Shown here: one piece after another, positions 46,338-57,126 of the stretch | How the letters are laid out: every line of letters starts with the position of its first letter | How positions within the stretch are numbered: position 1 is the stretch's first letter | From: Clitopilus passeckerianus | Lineage: Eukaryota > Basidiomycota > Agaricomycetes > Agaricales > Entolomataceae | Direction of reading: 5' to 3' | Assembly: GCA_944990035.1 (NCBI GenBank) | Contig: CALYLX010000015.1 | Span: 1-64,000 of the forward strand | Length of the DNA stretch: 64,000 nucleotides | The notes under the pieces: model-generated | The model's database searches: none | What the model saw: the letters and a program-made list of their open reading frames with translations, nothing else | Told to the model about the DNA's origin: nothing | Translations under genes and position numbers: made by a program

Positions 46338-47273
46338 TTACGATGCAGGTGCTGCAGGCTCTGCTTCCGACTTGCTCGCTGCATCTTCTGCAGCAGCTGG
46401 CGAAGCCTCTTCCTCCAATCCCTTCTTCAGCCCCTCCAAAGCGCGTGCCAGCCTTCCTCCCGATGCTTCACTGAGCACACCAGCAAGCTGGTTGGCAGGG
46501 GCGCTCAACAAGCCGATGAGTTGTGCGCGTAGGGTGTCGAGGGTGGGGAGTTTGGCAACCTCCTTGATACCCTGTGGTAGGAACACCTTTCCTTCGACAA
46601 TGGCACCCATCAACTTCAATTCGGGTGCCAATATCCTTCGTTGCCGCTTGACTCTCCTTCCAGGTGTGGCAGGGTCAGCATTTTTCTCGTCCTGCTCCTT
46701 CTTCAACTCCTCCGGTGTTTTAGGTGGGCGGGGTGGGACAGTCCTGTCCATTGTACGGAGGATGGCGTCGAGCTGGGGAGGGTCAAATGAGGGTAGGGAA
46801 AGAACGGCGAATGTCCCTGTTGCATTGCCAATCATTTGCTCCACATCTGCAGAGTTGGCTCCTGGAAAGTCACGGAGAGCAGCACCGAAGATACTGGTGC
46901 GAATGTTGGTGAGGACTGGCTCGGCCGGCGTGGTGGTTGGCGGAACGACGGCGCCATTGGCAAGTGACGGCTTCTTAGCAGCTTTCGCAGCGGCAGCAAT
47001 GATGTCCTGCCTCAGCTTCACCAGTCGGTTTGCAGAGAATTGGTCATGATGGAGGAAGAGTAGCGGGGCGTTATAGCTCTCTTGAAGAATCCTCGAATAC
47101 CAGTTGTACTGGAATGCTTTTTTGTCCTTGAAGACGCGTGCTTCCGTCCGGCCGGGAAGTGGTTTGGCTGGTTTGACGGAGATAGCGTAGCCTCTAGAGC
47201 CTGAGACCGCGAGAGCCTTCGCTGAAGTCGTCGACCACGTCGAGCAGCGGCTCGAGGACGCTGCACTGAGCAT
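46338..47273 (-). CDS. MRPL11: Mitochondrial large-subunit ribosomal protein uL10m (311 aa)
   Basis: Single exon. The N-terminus MLSAASSSRCSTWSTTSAKAL is basic and Ser/Ala-rich, a plausible mitochondrial presequence; an in-frame upstream ATG at 47351 would add 26 residues and is less likely. The body matches the L10 family: PLPGRTEARVFKDKKAFQYN, LLFLHHDQFSANRLVKLRQD, LTNIRTSIFGAALRDFPG, LKLMGAIVEGKVFLPQGIKE and LRAQLIGLLSAPANQLAGVL, the last being the conserved L10 C-terminal motif. An Ala/Glu/Pro-rich tail follows. By family knowledge it forms the base of the L7/L12 stalk of the mitoribosome. It is convergent with ING and head-to-head with FIP1, 148 bp between starts. Confidence 0.9.
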   Translation of the reverse strand: MLSAASSSRCSTWSTTSAKALAVSGSRGYAISVKPAKPLPGRTEARVFKDKKAFQYNWYSRILQESYNAPLLFLHHDQFSANRLVKLRQDIIAAAAKAAKKPSLANGAVVPPTTTPAEPVLTNIRTSIFGAALRDFPGANSADVEQMIGNATGTFAVLSLPSFDPPQLDAILRTMDRTVPPRPPKTPEELKKEQDEKNADPATPGRRVKRQRRILAPELKLMGAIVEGKVFLPQGIKEVAKLPTLDTLRAQLIGLLSAPANQLAGVLSEASGGRLARALEGLKKGLEEEASPAAAEDAASKSEAEPAAPAS

Positions 47274-47421
47274 TTGTTGGCACTTCGGAGGATTGCTGGA
47301 AATGTAAACTGAAAACGGAAGGAGGGCCAATAATTTCCGTGACACCGTCACGCGAGGACGTCACGCTGTCTCTTCAGCTCGCTCTCGTTTACTTGAACAG
47401 CATTGCTCGTCGTGGTCAGCA
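47274..47421. promoter_or_regulatory. Shared divergent promoter, uL10m / FIP1
   Basis: Only 148 bp separate the two start codons, so core promoters must overlap or abut. No TATA box is seen; GACGTCACG at about 47358, a CRE/ATF-like half palindrome, is a candidate element. Confidence 0.4.
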
Positions 47422-49713
47422 ATGAGCAACTTGTTGGTTACATCTATCGGGGAGTCTTGAACAAAGCTAATGATATTGAGCGTAGTGACGACGATGATGA
47501 TGATTTCCTTTACGGAACATCGTCAAAGGCCCAAGAGGAACCCAAAGCTGGTGAGGATTCTGCAAGATTCACGTTCATGTTCTCGGAGGTTGGAATGGAG
47601 TACTCTGGCGGCGGCAGCAGCTACGACGACCTTAACATCTCTCTTTGTCTTGTCTACCGCACCAATATCACTGTTTTAACCAAAACTCTTTCGCTGCGTG
47701 ATTTAGTAGTACCTCAGTCGTGAGTAATCCAGTGATCATATTCGCGCTCATACAAGGTGCCAATCATTGCATTTATAGAACGATCTCTGAGCAGGCGCCA
47801 GAACCGCCTAGCCCCATTGTTGCTCAGCTAGAGGCTCAGGCTGAAAGCGCCAGTGCAACACCTTCGCCTGAAATCCCGCAACAAAATGATGCTGCACCAA
47901 CACAGAACGGTGCTCAGGAAGAGGAGGAGGAGGAGGAGGAGGAGGAAGAGGAAATTGAACTTGGCGACTCTGACAGCGAGGATGAAGATGTAAGGATTCG
48001 TCCAATGGAAAAACGACAATCTAACACCGTACCTCCAGATTGAAATTATCATGGAACCTCAGACACGCTCGCTAGACTTCCGGTATGTTTGCATGCAACC
48101 CAAAAATAACAATTTTAAAGACCCTCTGAGCAGGCAGAATAAGCCTGGTGCTAGGACCATGAGCAGCTCACACCCAGCCCCGCCTAAAGGTCAGTTGGGA
48201 AAGGTCTCTCTCCTGGGTCCTTTGCTTACTCTATAACAGCACCGGCTCCACAATCGTCGCTAACTACGGAATATACCCCGATAGCCAGAGGCTCAGATCT
48301 TCATCCTTCATCAAGCCAACCTCCTGCTTCTACTCAAGCCCCAAAAGCCCAAGCAACGTCTACCGAACCCTCCGCTGAGCCAGAAGACGATGGAGTGGAC
48401 ACTTCGACACTTCCTCCGGTCGCCGCACCACCGTCTCATCCTTCGATAGACGCGACTGCAGTTGGGGTTCTTGATGGGCGCTCAATTCTGGAGGTTGATC
48501 TCTCTGCTATGGGTGAAAAGCCCTGGCGGAGGCCCGGCTCGGATATCAGCGACTGGTTTAACTATGGCTTTGACGAAATTTCCTGGGAGGCATATTGTTA
48601 TAGGCGCCGAGACCTTGGTGAAATGGCTGATGTGTTGAAGACAAATGTCATCGTGAGTGGGCATATTAAACCTGCCCTGTTCTCGATCTAATGTTTGGCC
48701 ATGAACTAGAACTTCTCAGGCATACAGGAAGACCAACTTACCAACCTTCCCCCTGAAGTTCGCCAGATGGTCATGACTGGCACGACCGCCATGATGAACA
48801 ACGCAGGGAACAACAACATGATGGGTCCCGGCGTCATGATGGACATGTCGAATATGAACATGATGGGCGCAATGGGTAATGGTATGGGCATGGGTATGGG
48901 TATGGGTGGAGAGATGGGTATGTCTGGCGCCATGATGCAGATGCAGGACGGTGCACAAGCAGGCGTGGTTGGCGCTAATGGAGCAGGAGAGCAGGTTGGA
49001 GGGAATGTGGGTATGATGCAAGATGGCTTTGGAGCCGGACAAGCACAGCAGGGTATGATCGGGATGGGGATGGGTGGGGAGTTTGGCATGCAGGTCGGGT
49101 TTTTTTCCTCATTTCCTGAGTAGCAATCATTGATGTGCTGGTTTGTGGGTAGGAGAATCCACAGATGAACCAACAGATGTATCAAGGCATGGACAATCAA
49201 ACGCCCAACGCACCGACACCTGTTGTTGGCACCTCACAACGTGGCCCGACGCCAGCTGGTGGATATCGTGGTCGTGGTGGCCAACAAGGCATGATGAGAG
49301 GCCGCGGTTATCCCGCCCGTGGACGGGGTAGGGGCGGATATGCAGGCGAAGGTGAGCCTTGACTGCATAGCATGTCATTTGTTTCTCCCACTCAACTCTT
49401 ACCATTTAGGCGGCCCACCAGTTCCTGTCAGACCAGCTTCACCTCTCCCACCGAATGTACCAACCGGCCCCCGGAACCAAAACAAATACAAGGACAGAGA
49501 CGGCAATGCGCCTGCTGTCGATGGCCTCGATTATGGTGGGACAAACAAGGATTTCGGCAGAACCCCCAGCGGCGAGCCCGAGGACAGGGGTAACCGGTAA
49601 GTTTTTGTTCTACTATTCTTCAGAGTAGGAACAGCCTGACGACGTTCTCGTCAAGTAGGAAACGACGAAGCTCTCCCGGTCTGGATGAAAGCCGTGGTTC
49701 TAAACGACGCTAA
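47422..49713 (+). CDS. FIP1: FIP1, pre-mRNA polyadenylation factor subunit
   Basis: Links poly(A) polymerase to the cleavage/polyadenylation factor. The start was resolved through tiny exons: 47422-47432 (11 nt), 47486-47550, 47707-47719 (13 nt), then from 47779; phases agree and give MSNFDDDDDDFLYG, the typical acidic Fip1 start. Next come a poly-Glu run and DEDIEIIMEPQTRSLDFR, the Fip1 core KPWRRPGSDISDWFNYGFDE (PF05182) with WEAYCYRRRDLGE, and then FSGIQEDQLTNLPPEVRQMV. The C-terminus has a Met/Gly-rich repeat, an RGG-like stretch (RGRGYPARGRGRGGY) and a basic end (GSKRR). The stop at 49711-49713 is 74 bp from the convergent BMT5 stop. Confidence 0.93.
47918..47954. repeat. GAG microsatellite encoding poly-Glu in FIP1
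   Basis: A run of GAG/GAA codons inside the acidic N-terminal region of FIP1. A length-variable coding repeat is likely. Confidence 0.8.
48845..48925. repeat. Met/Gly-coding imperfect GGTATG repeat in FIP1
   Basis: Short GGTATGGGCATG-like units encode a methionine/glycine-rich low-complexity stretch (MGNGMGMGMGMGG). Such Met-rich tracts are likely disordered. Confidence 0.7.
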
Positions 49714-49787
49714 ATGTATTTTATTACACCACGAAGTGCTACTTGCTGTATAGTTCCGTATAATATATATCCCAGACCTCACTGCTC

Positions 49788-50914
49788 TTAGTTATACTCT
49801 TGACGAAATTCTCGTGAGACCGGTTTATCTGCCAGACAAAACTCCCATGTCCTGTCTTCGCCACCTTCACCAGTCTTGCCTGTGCCATGAGCACGTTCTC
49901 CTTTGGTCATTCTATGCGAATAACCTTTGTATACATCGCGGTTGAACCGGAATGACCGAAGTTGGATGTACTGTGGGTTTTTCGGAGCACTGCCCGTTGG
50001 TAATGGAGGCTTCTTCGCTAAACGAGGAACATCCCTACGATGGATTATCAGCAGGGCCACAGCAGGCAGAAGGCACGGACGAACCACAGAGTGTATGGAG
50101 GTACATTCCTTAGAGTGATAAGAACACTTCCTCTGGTTTTGGCGACCTCTTGTTGAGGTATGAAAGCAAACTGAGCATCCTCCTCGTCGACGTCGGCGTC
50201 CATCTTTTCGTCCTCTGATGCGTCTTCATCTTTCTTCTGTTTCTTGCCTGGCCCCATGTATGAAGGAATGATCCCACCTGAGAGCATGTGGGACGCTGAT
50301 CGCAGGAAGCCAAGGATGAGGGTTTGGTTTGACAGAATATTTCTGTCCTGGTCAGTGATTCCCTTGCCTGTATAATGTTATGCTTGGGTTTGACCGTGTG
50401 CAAGGAGAAGACGAAACGTACCAGCGTGAGGGAAATTCCAGACCACTTTATCCCATTTCCTTCCCTTCAAGGCAGAGTTTCTTTCCAGTCTTGTTGCATC
50501 AACGTTGAACAAAACCTCCACGCCTTTCTCTTTCAGTTTTTCCACAACTTCCTGAGCATCAGAGTATTTTTCGTAGCATTCCTCTTCAGAATCATAGGCT
50601 GTTGCAGTCAGATTCCCTGGAGGAAAAGCCTGAAGTATTGTTGGGGGGTCAAAGACCAGAGCTCGAGCATAAGAGAAATTTCCTTCTCCAAGAAGAAGGA
50701 TCCTGTCTGTAGGTTTGAAAGGTATCGTCGATTGTCGTGGTACAGCTCTGCCTTTGCCTTTGTCTACTGCGTCCTTTCTCCCTCCCTTTTGGTTCTTCTG
50801 CTCGGCAATCTGTGCAGCATGCGACAGCTTTTCTTTGGCCTTGAATCTTGATTGCTGCGACTGCAGAGCATTCTTCAGAGTAGCCTTCCCGGGTTTTCCT
50901 TTGCCTTTGCCCAT
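49788..50914 (-). CDS. BMT5: 25S rRNA (uridine-N3)-methyltransferase, BMT5-like (340 aa)
   Basis: Three exons (50422-50914, 50085-50367, 49788-50034) total 1,023 nt. Basic N-terminus (MGKGKGKPGKATLKNALQSQ), typical of nucleolar proteins. SAM-binding motif I is RILLLGEGNFSYARAL (about 71-86), the DUF2431 signature, followed by LTATAYDSEEECYEKYSDA, FNVDATRLE and KVVWNFPHAG, the conserved catalytic-site region. A Lys/Asp-rich insert (KKQKKDEDASEDEKMDADV) precedes SVLITLRNVPPYTLWDVPRL and the C-terminal FNRDVYKGYSHRMTKGER. In yeast the homologue methylates U2634 of 25S rRNA. Start set at the Met before GKGKGK. Head-to-head with the RAMP4 gene, 252 bp apart. Confidence 0.92.
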
Positions 50915-51166
50915 TGATCGCGAGTTTGAAGTCAATTTTGGTTCCGGAGTTGTTTGGTCCCCGGATTACGCGCTGTTTAGATCTGAGGCTTCTGCCTTCC
51001 TTATCTAGTAAGTGACGTTGTCGCGTGGCCATTGATCGTTCCAGCGAAAGTGCCACGTCCACTCAAATCTCAGTCACGTCTAAATATTGACCGACACCCG
51101 TTTTCATTCACACCTTCATCCCCGCAAACCTTCGACGCTCATTATTCGATATAACTTATACACAAA

Positions 51167-51481
51167 ATGGTGAGAATATTATTCAAGGCGCTTTGGATGA
51201 TGTCTAACATGTTCTTTTGCACGTAGCCTACAGAATTCGAGATGAGGCAGCGAAACGCCAAGTTCGCAGCGGATGCTAAGGCTGGCAAGAAGCCAACACA
51301 TCTCTCGCGGCAAGAGAAGATCGCAAAGAAGAGCCCTATAAACATCTACGCTCTTGGTGCTATATTATTCGTCATCTTTGGCGGAGGTACGTGGCGGCCA
51401 ATTTATGTGTTACCCCAGACTTCTGACCCTGCCGCTTTGTCTACAGTGCTGTTCGAACTGGTTAAGATCATGTTTCTATAA
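51167..51481 (+). CDS. YSY6: RAMP4/SERP1 (Ysy6) ER translocon-associated protein (65 aa)
   Basis: Three exons: 51167-51169 (the ATG only), 51227-51386, 51447-51481; 198 nt. The product begins MPTEFEMRQRNAKFAADAKA, has the RAMP4-family segment KPTHLSRQEKIAKKSPIN (PF06624) and one C-terminal membrane helix (IYALGAILFVIFGGVLFELV). By family knowledge it is a tail-anchored protein at the Sec61 translocon that protects membrane proteins under stress. Full length for the family. The start codon alone forms the first coding exon. It is convergent with the WD40 gene, 174 bp between stops. Confidence 0.93.
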
Positions 51482-51655
51482 ACCAAAAACGTCGACGAGG
51501 AGGAGATTATCTACTGGCTTTGGATTCCGCATATTGTATTAACACCATTTCTGACATCTATCAATTCACTCTCTTTGCTTTCCAAGAAACTTGATTACAA
51601 GGATACACATTCAGGTTGGCGATAGCTACTTATGAGCTCATAGAGTTATGAAGTA

Positions 51656-53459
<1,804 letters not shown>

Positions 53460-53885
53460 CGTGTACCAAGCAAGCTATTGAACAGCCGAATCAATCGTTC
53501 AAAGGTCAAAATGGCCGGTATAAGCAAGAGCGAGAGACGAGCACAAGGCTGAGAGATGTTGAACTTCAAGAAAAGCAGCAGGGTCTGATTGACGCGACGC
53601 GCTGTTTCTCACGACAAACATGGTGGCCCATCAGAATGTCCGTTCATGAAATAAATATATTTTGCCAGCTTTACTCAAGGGCGCAAGAGACCGAGCAAAA
53701 TGATGCAAAATTACGGTGTTATTGATCTAATACAACGAGACACCCAGGCTTGCCTCAACGACACAGCAGACTGACCCAGTTCAGCTCCCAGCTCGGAGAC
53801 AAGCACACTGGCAAGTGACGGTGCTGAAATCTAATGACATTGAATCCATTTCCAATGCGCGCCAACAAGCAATAGAGGTATGGTA
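53460..53885. other. Intergenic, promoter of the WD40 gene
   Basis: 426 bp between two minus-strand genes. No additional coding sequence supported. Confidence 0.4.
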
Positions 53886-54272
53886 TTATGATGACTTCTC
53901 TAGTGAGGTAAGGAGTTTCTCTAGGTCGAATCGGGGATCTTCCGGGTCGGCGATAACTAAAGGGAAAGTTCACGGTCAGTCTCGACAGCAGGGGCGGAAG
54001 AAATGGGAGAGCGCACCTGTAGAGCTCTTGGAGTCCTGCTTCCTCTTCCAAGCATCCTTAGCCTGAGCAATCAGGTGCTCTCGGTCATGGATAGCATGCT
54101 CTATTTTGTGCTGGTCGTGTTGCGCTTGCAATGTACGGCGGTGGTAGAAACCGTACAGAACACCGAAAGTGAGCGCGGAATACCTAACAACCTGGTTTTC
54201 CAACCACCCTGTCAGCGTTCCGTCCTCAATGAGCCAGGGGGAAAAACATACGTTGACAGTTGGCGATGCCAT
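53886..54272 (-). CDS. TIM11: Mitochondrial F1Fo ATP synthase subunit e (88 aa)
   Basis: Three exons: 54252-54272 (21 nt), 54017-54191, 53886-53956; 267 nt. The product starts MASPTVNVVRYSALTFGVLY, a membrane helix with a GxxxG dimerisation motif (GVLYG), then a charged helix (HDQHKIEHAIHDREHLIAQA) and the C-terminal VIADPEDPRFDLEKLL, diagnostic of fungal subunit e. By family knowledge it drives ATP-synthase dimerisation and cristae formation in the inner membrane. Length is right for the family. It is head-to-head with the second GFA gene. Confidence 0.93.
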
Positions 54273-54706
54273 CCTTCTTCACTGAAATAATTGGGTAATG
54301 TGGAGGCCTGGAGGGGTCTGACCTCTTTTAAAGGATCTTAGATAGTCAACAAGTCAGTTGAGAACAGTGCAAATGGCATAGACGACAGCTCAACTTACGG
54401 TGCAAATGAGCGAGAGGGGTTGGGTGAGAAGCTGGACCGAAGGAAACAGCGGAGAATTTCGGTAATTGCTTACATAAGTACCAAAGTTCTCGTCTCTGCT
54501 CAATCCACTCTTTCTGCCGTAGATGCAACTAATCAACCTCAACAACTGGTATCTCTGCACGAAATAATAAGGGTCAACGAGTTTCGACAGGTATTCAGAA
54601 TATTTGAGCTTGGTCTGCAGTAATTCCTTATGGAGGAGCCATCATAAGGTTCAACGTGAATATCTTGTGAAAATCACGGATTCGATTCGCTTGAACTACC
54701 TCCACC
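54273..54706. promoter_or_regulatory. Divergent promoter region, ATP synthase e / GFA copy B
   Basis: 434 bp between opposite starts. No TATA box or other recognised element. Confidence 0.4.
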
Positions 54707-55229
54707 ATGAGCAGTGAAGAGGCCTTTCATGGGGGCTGTTTCTGCCGCGCAATCTCTTATAAAGTGACTGGTCGTCCTATTCTAAGTGGTTATTGTCACT
54801 GCACGTTGTGCCAGAGATTAACAGGTACGTTTCGCAATCTAATCGTCATGCCGTGGAAGGGCCATTGAATAGGTCAACTGAATAGGATGTCCCTTCGTTC
54901 ACACGATTCACTTCCCTGAGCCTGCGTTTAGCTGGACAATGGCAGACCCTCAGAGTGTTTTGCAGACTTTTAGTCCCCCAGAGAAGGCTCATAAGAGGCG
55001 ATATCGCTGCAAAACCTGCGGTGTTTGTGTCGCCTCTCATAACACTGCCGCATCCAAATGGAGTATCTGGGGCGCAACACTGGACAGGGATGCCGAAGGT
55101 CGTATCAAGGGTTGGGACCTTCTAAAGCCCACCTCACACATGTTTTACGACACTCGACTGCTCGAAGTCAATGACGAACTTGGCAAATGGGCCAGTTATG
55201 AGAAGAAGTCAGAAGAAATGATGAACTAG
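54707..55229 (+). CDS. GFA/CENP-V family zinc protein, copy B (153 aa)
   Basis: Two exons (54707-54824, 54886-55229), 462 nt, with the intron right after LCQRLTG exactly as in copy A at 27755-28273. Zinc-site motifs GGCFCRAI, YCHCTLCQRLTGC and RCKTCGVCVASHNTA are all kept. The two proteins are the same length and similar throughout (TIHFP, KWSIWG versus RWSIWG, LDRDAEGRIKGWDLLKP versus LDREADGHRIKGWEVLKP), so they are paralogues, not merely family members. Likely a glutathione/formaldehyde-type adduct lyase or relative; the substrate is unknown. Confidence 0.9.
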
Positions 55230-55372
55230 ACTGCCTTTTGCGTACAAGCCAATGGTGTTAACAGAAAGTTTGTGTGTAATCCGGATATATGTAGTAGCTG
55301 GTGGCCGAATGGCATAGCCCTGAATCCAAATTTCCTCAGTGATCATCTTGACTTTCTCCCTCGTCGTTACCA

Positions 55373-56816
55373 ATGGCAGGCAAGCGGCCCATGCCAGATG
55401 TCCGCACGAACCCGTACCCAACAATTCCCTCTGAACCTAGACACGAAATACATGCAAACAACCAGACAGTAACGTTTCGGGCATCGCCTTGGGTGTCCTA
55501 CGATCCTACTCCTGCCCATCAAGACATGGACCAAGACATAGACATGGATGCACCTACAATATCCATTCTCAGAGACGACAAGTCGCCCCCACCGCTTCAG
55601 TCTAGCGTGTCCGCCAGTAAGAAGCCGAAGAAACAGAAGAAGGAACCACCTACCTGGACCCGGCCGCGTCCACAAGGCTCGCATACCGATGACGAGTATG
55701 GCGAACTGGACGAACAAGAGGAGGACCAGCTCATTGATGATGATGACATGAAGCCCATAATGCCTGCTGCTCTTTCGGCGTCTGCTAGATCCACGGACAC
55801 TAAAAAGAAGACACCTGGCAAGCGGAAGCCTCGGAAGAGCGAGAAAGGGGACAAGGAGAAGTCAACGCTAAATCATGATGTCGCACCGACGATGTCTTGG
55901 TTCGAGGCCAATCCTGATGCACATGGGGAAGGAAGCTCGATCCCTCCTACGCCGTCGCAGGTCGGGGAAGCTAGTGACATTTCAAAACCTGCTACACCCA
56001 TCAAGGTTCCCAAAAAGCCTGGCCCGAAGCCCAAGAAGGAGAAGGTTCCTGCAAAGTACGCTTTATTCTGACTAGTATGATCTCTCGCTCACCGCACGCT
56101 GTGTACAGGCTAAAGAATCCACTACCATTACTTGCGGATGATGTCGACATGGCCAGCGAAGGTACTAATTATTACACTCCTACTTTTCATAGCTAATCAC
56201 ACAGCACTCTGTAGCAGGATTTACGGGAACTGCTGCATCTTCACCCGTGACAGCACCATTTGAGCCCGGCTCTCCTGAGCCTGAGGGAGCTGAACCCCTG
56301 CCACCTCCAGTCGAAGAAACCATCAACCTCGAAAATGTCCCACTGCCTATCTATCCTCTTCCCAGCAAGCCCTTCCCCGTCCAACCTCCACCCAAAATCC
56401 AATCCGGATTTGCACCAGCAGCCCAGCTTGATAAAAGCGGAAAGAAAGTACGCCACTGGCGAGTGGCGCAACGCGAAATCCGAGGCATTGGAGGAGGGCG
56501 ATGGTTCGTCCGGTCTTGGGTCGGAGAGCAGGAATCCGAGTTTGGTGCGGCTCTTAAGGCCGACGACAAGAGTTCATCTACTTCAAAAGCTACTGCTGGA
56601 GGCTCAATATCTGCTCCAGTCGGCGGAAAGGGCTCGGGGAAGAAGTCGAAAGCGGCGTCATTGGCTGCATCTGCTGCCCCTTCGAGGTCTGGTTCATCCG
56701 TTCCAGACGTGCCGCCTACGGCGACGCGTGCGCCGACAAAGATGAGGAATATAATCGGTCCCCCGTCGGAGGTTGGAGATTCGGATAGTGTTCCTGCTAG
56801 TGTTCCTGTTGCATAG
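55373..56816 (+). CDS. Basic/acidic nuclear-type protein of unknown function (444 aa)
   Basis: Three exons (55373-56055, 56109-56161, 56218-56816) sum to 1,335 nt. The N-terminal half is disordered with mixed charge: NNQTVTFRASPWVSYDPTPA, an acidic patch (DEQEEDQLIDDDDM) and Lys-rich AT-hook-like blocks (KKPGPKPKKEK at about 215). The most ordered part is about 300-350: LDKSGKKVRHWRVAQREIRG followed by GGRWFVRSWVGEQESEF. The arrangement (Lys/Pro-rich tail plus a short RxWxxxxRE block) vaguely recalls small chromatin-remodeller subunits such as INO80 Ies4, but I cannot confirm that. The tail is Ser/Ala-rich. A nuclear location is inferred from the basic blocks. Confidence 0.75.
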
Positions 56817-57126
56817 TCCTAATTTTAGTGTTATTGTATACCTTGCTATCCTATATCCATTATTATTATTTCGGTTTTACAGAGCATATGATGCAGGATC
56901 AACTGACGAGCTCAAATTTTCGTCGTTTGCTCATTTGCCTCCGCCGCAAATTCCTCGAAATCCGAGTCGAAGCTACCTATTCGGCTGTAGTCACGTGTCC
57001 GACACGATATTGATGTCCCGTATTTGGAAACGAGCTGGTCACCGCCGACCTCAACGCCTTTTACCTCTCTAACATCCTTTGCAAGTTTGATACACTCGCT
57101 GGCCGATTGTCTTATCTGTGACTGGA
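56817..57126. other. Intergenic, 3' UTR and DOP1 promoter
   Basis: 310 bp between two plus-strand genes. A T/A-rich stretch (56820-56880) probably belongs to the 3' UTR or polyadenylation region. No other feature. Confidence 0.4.
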
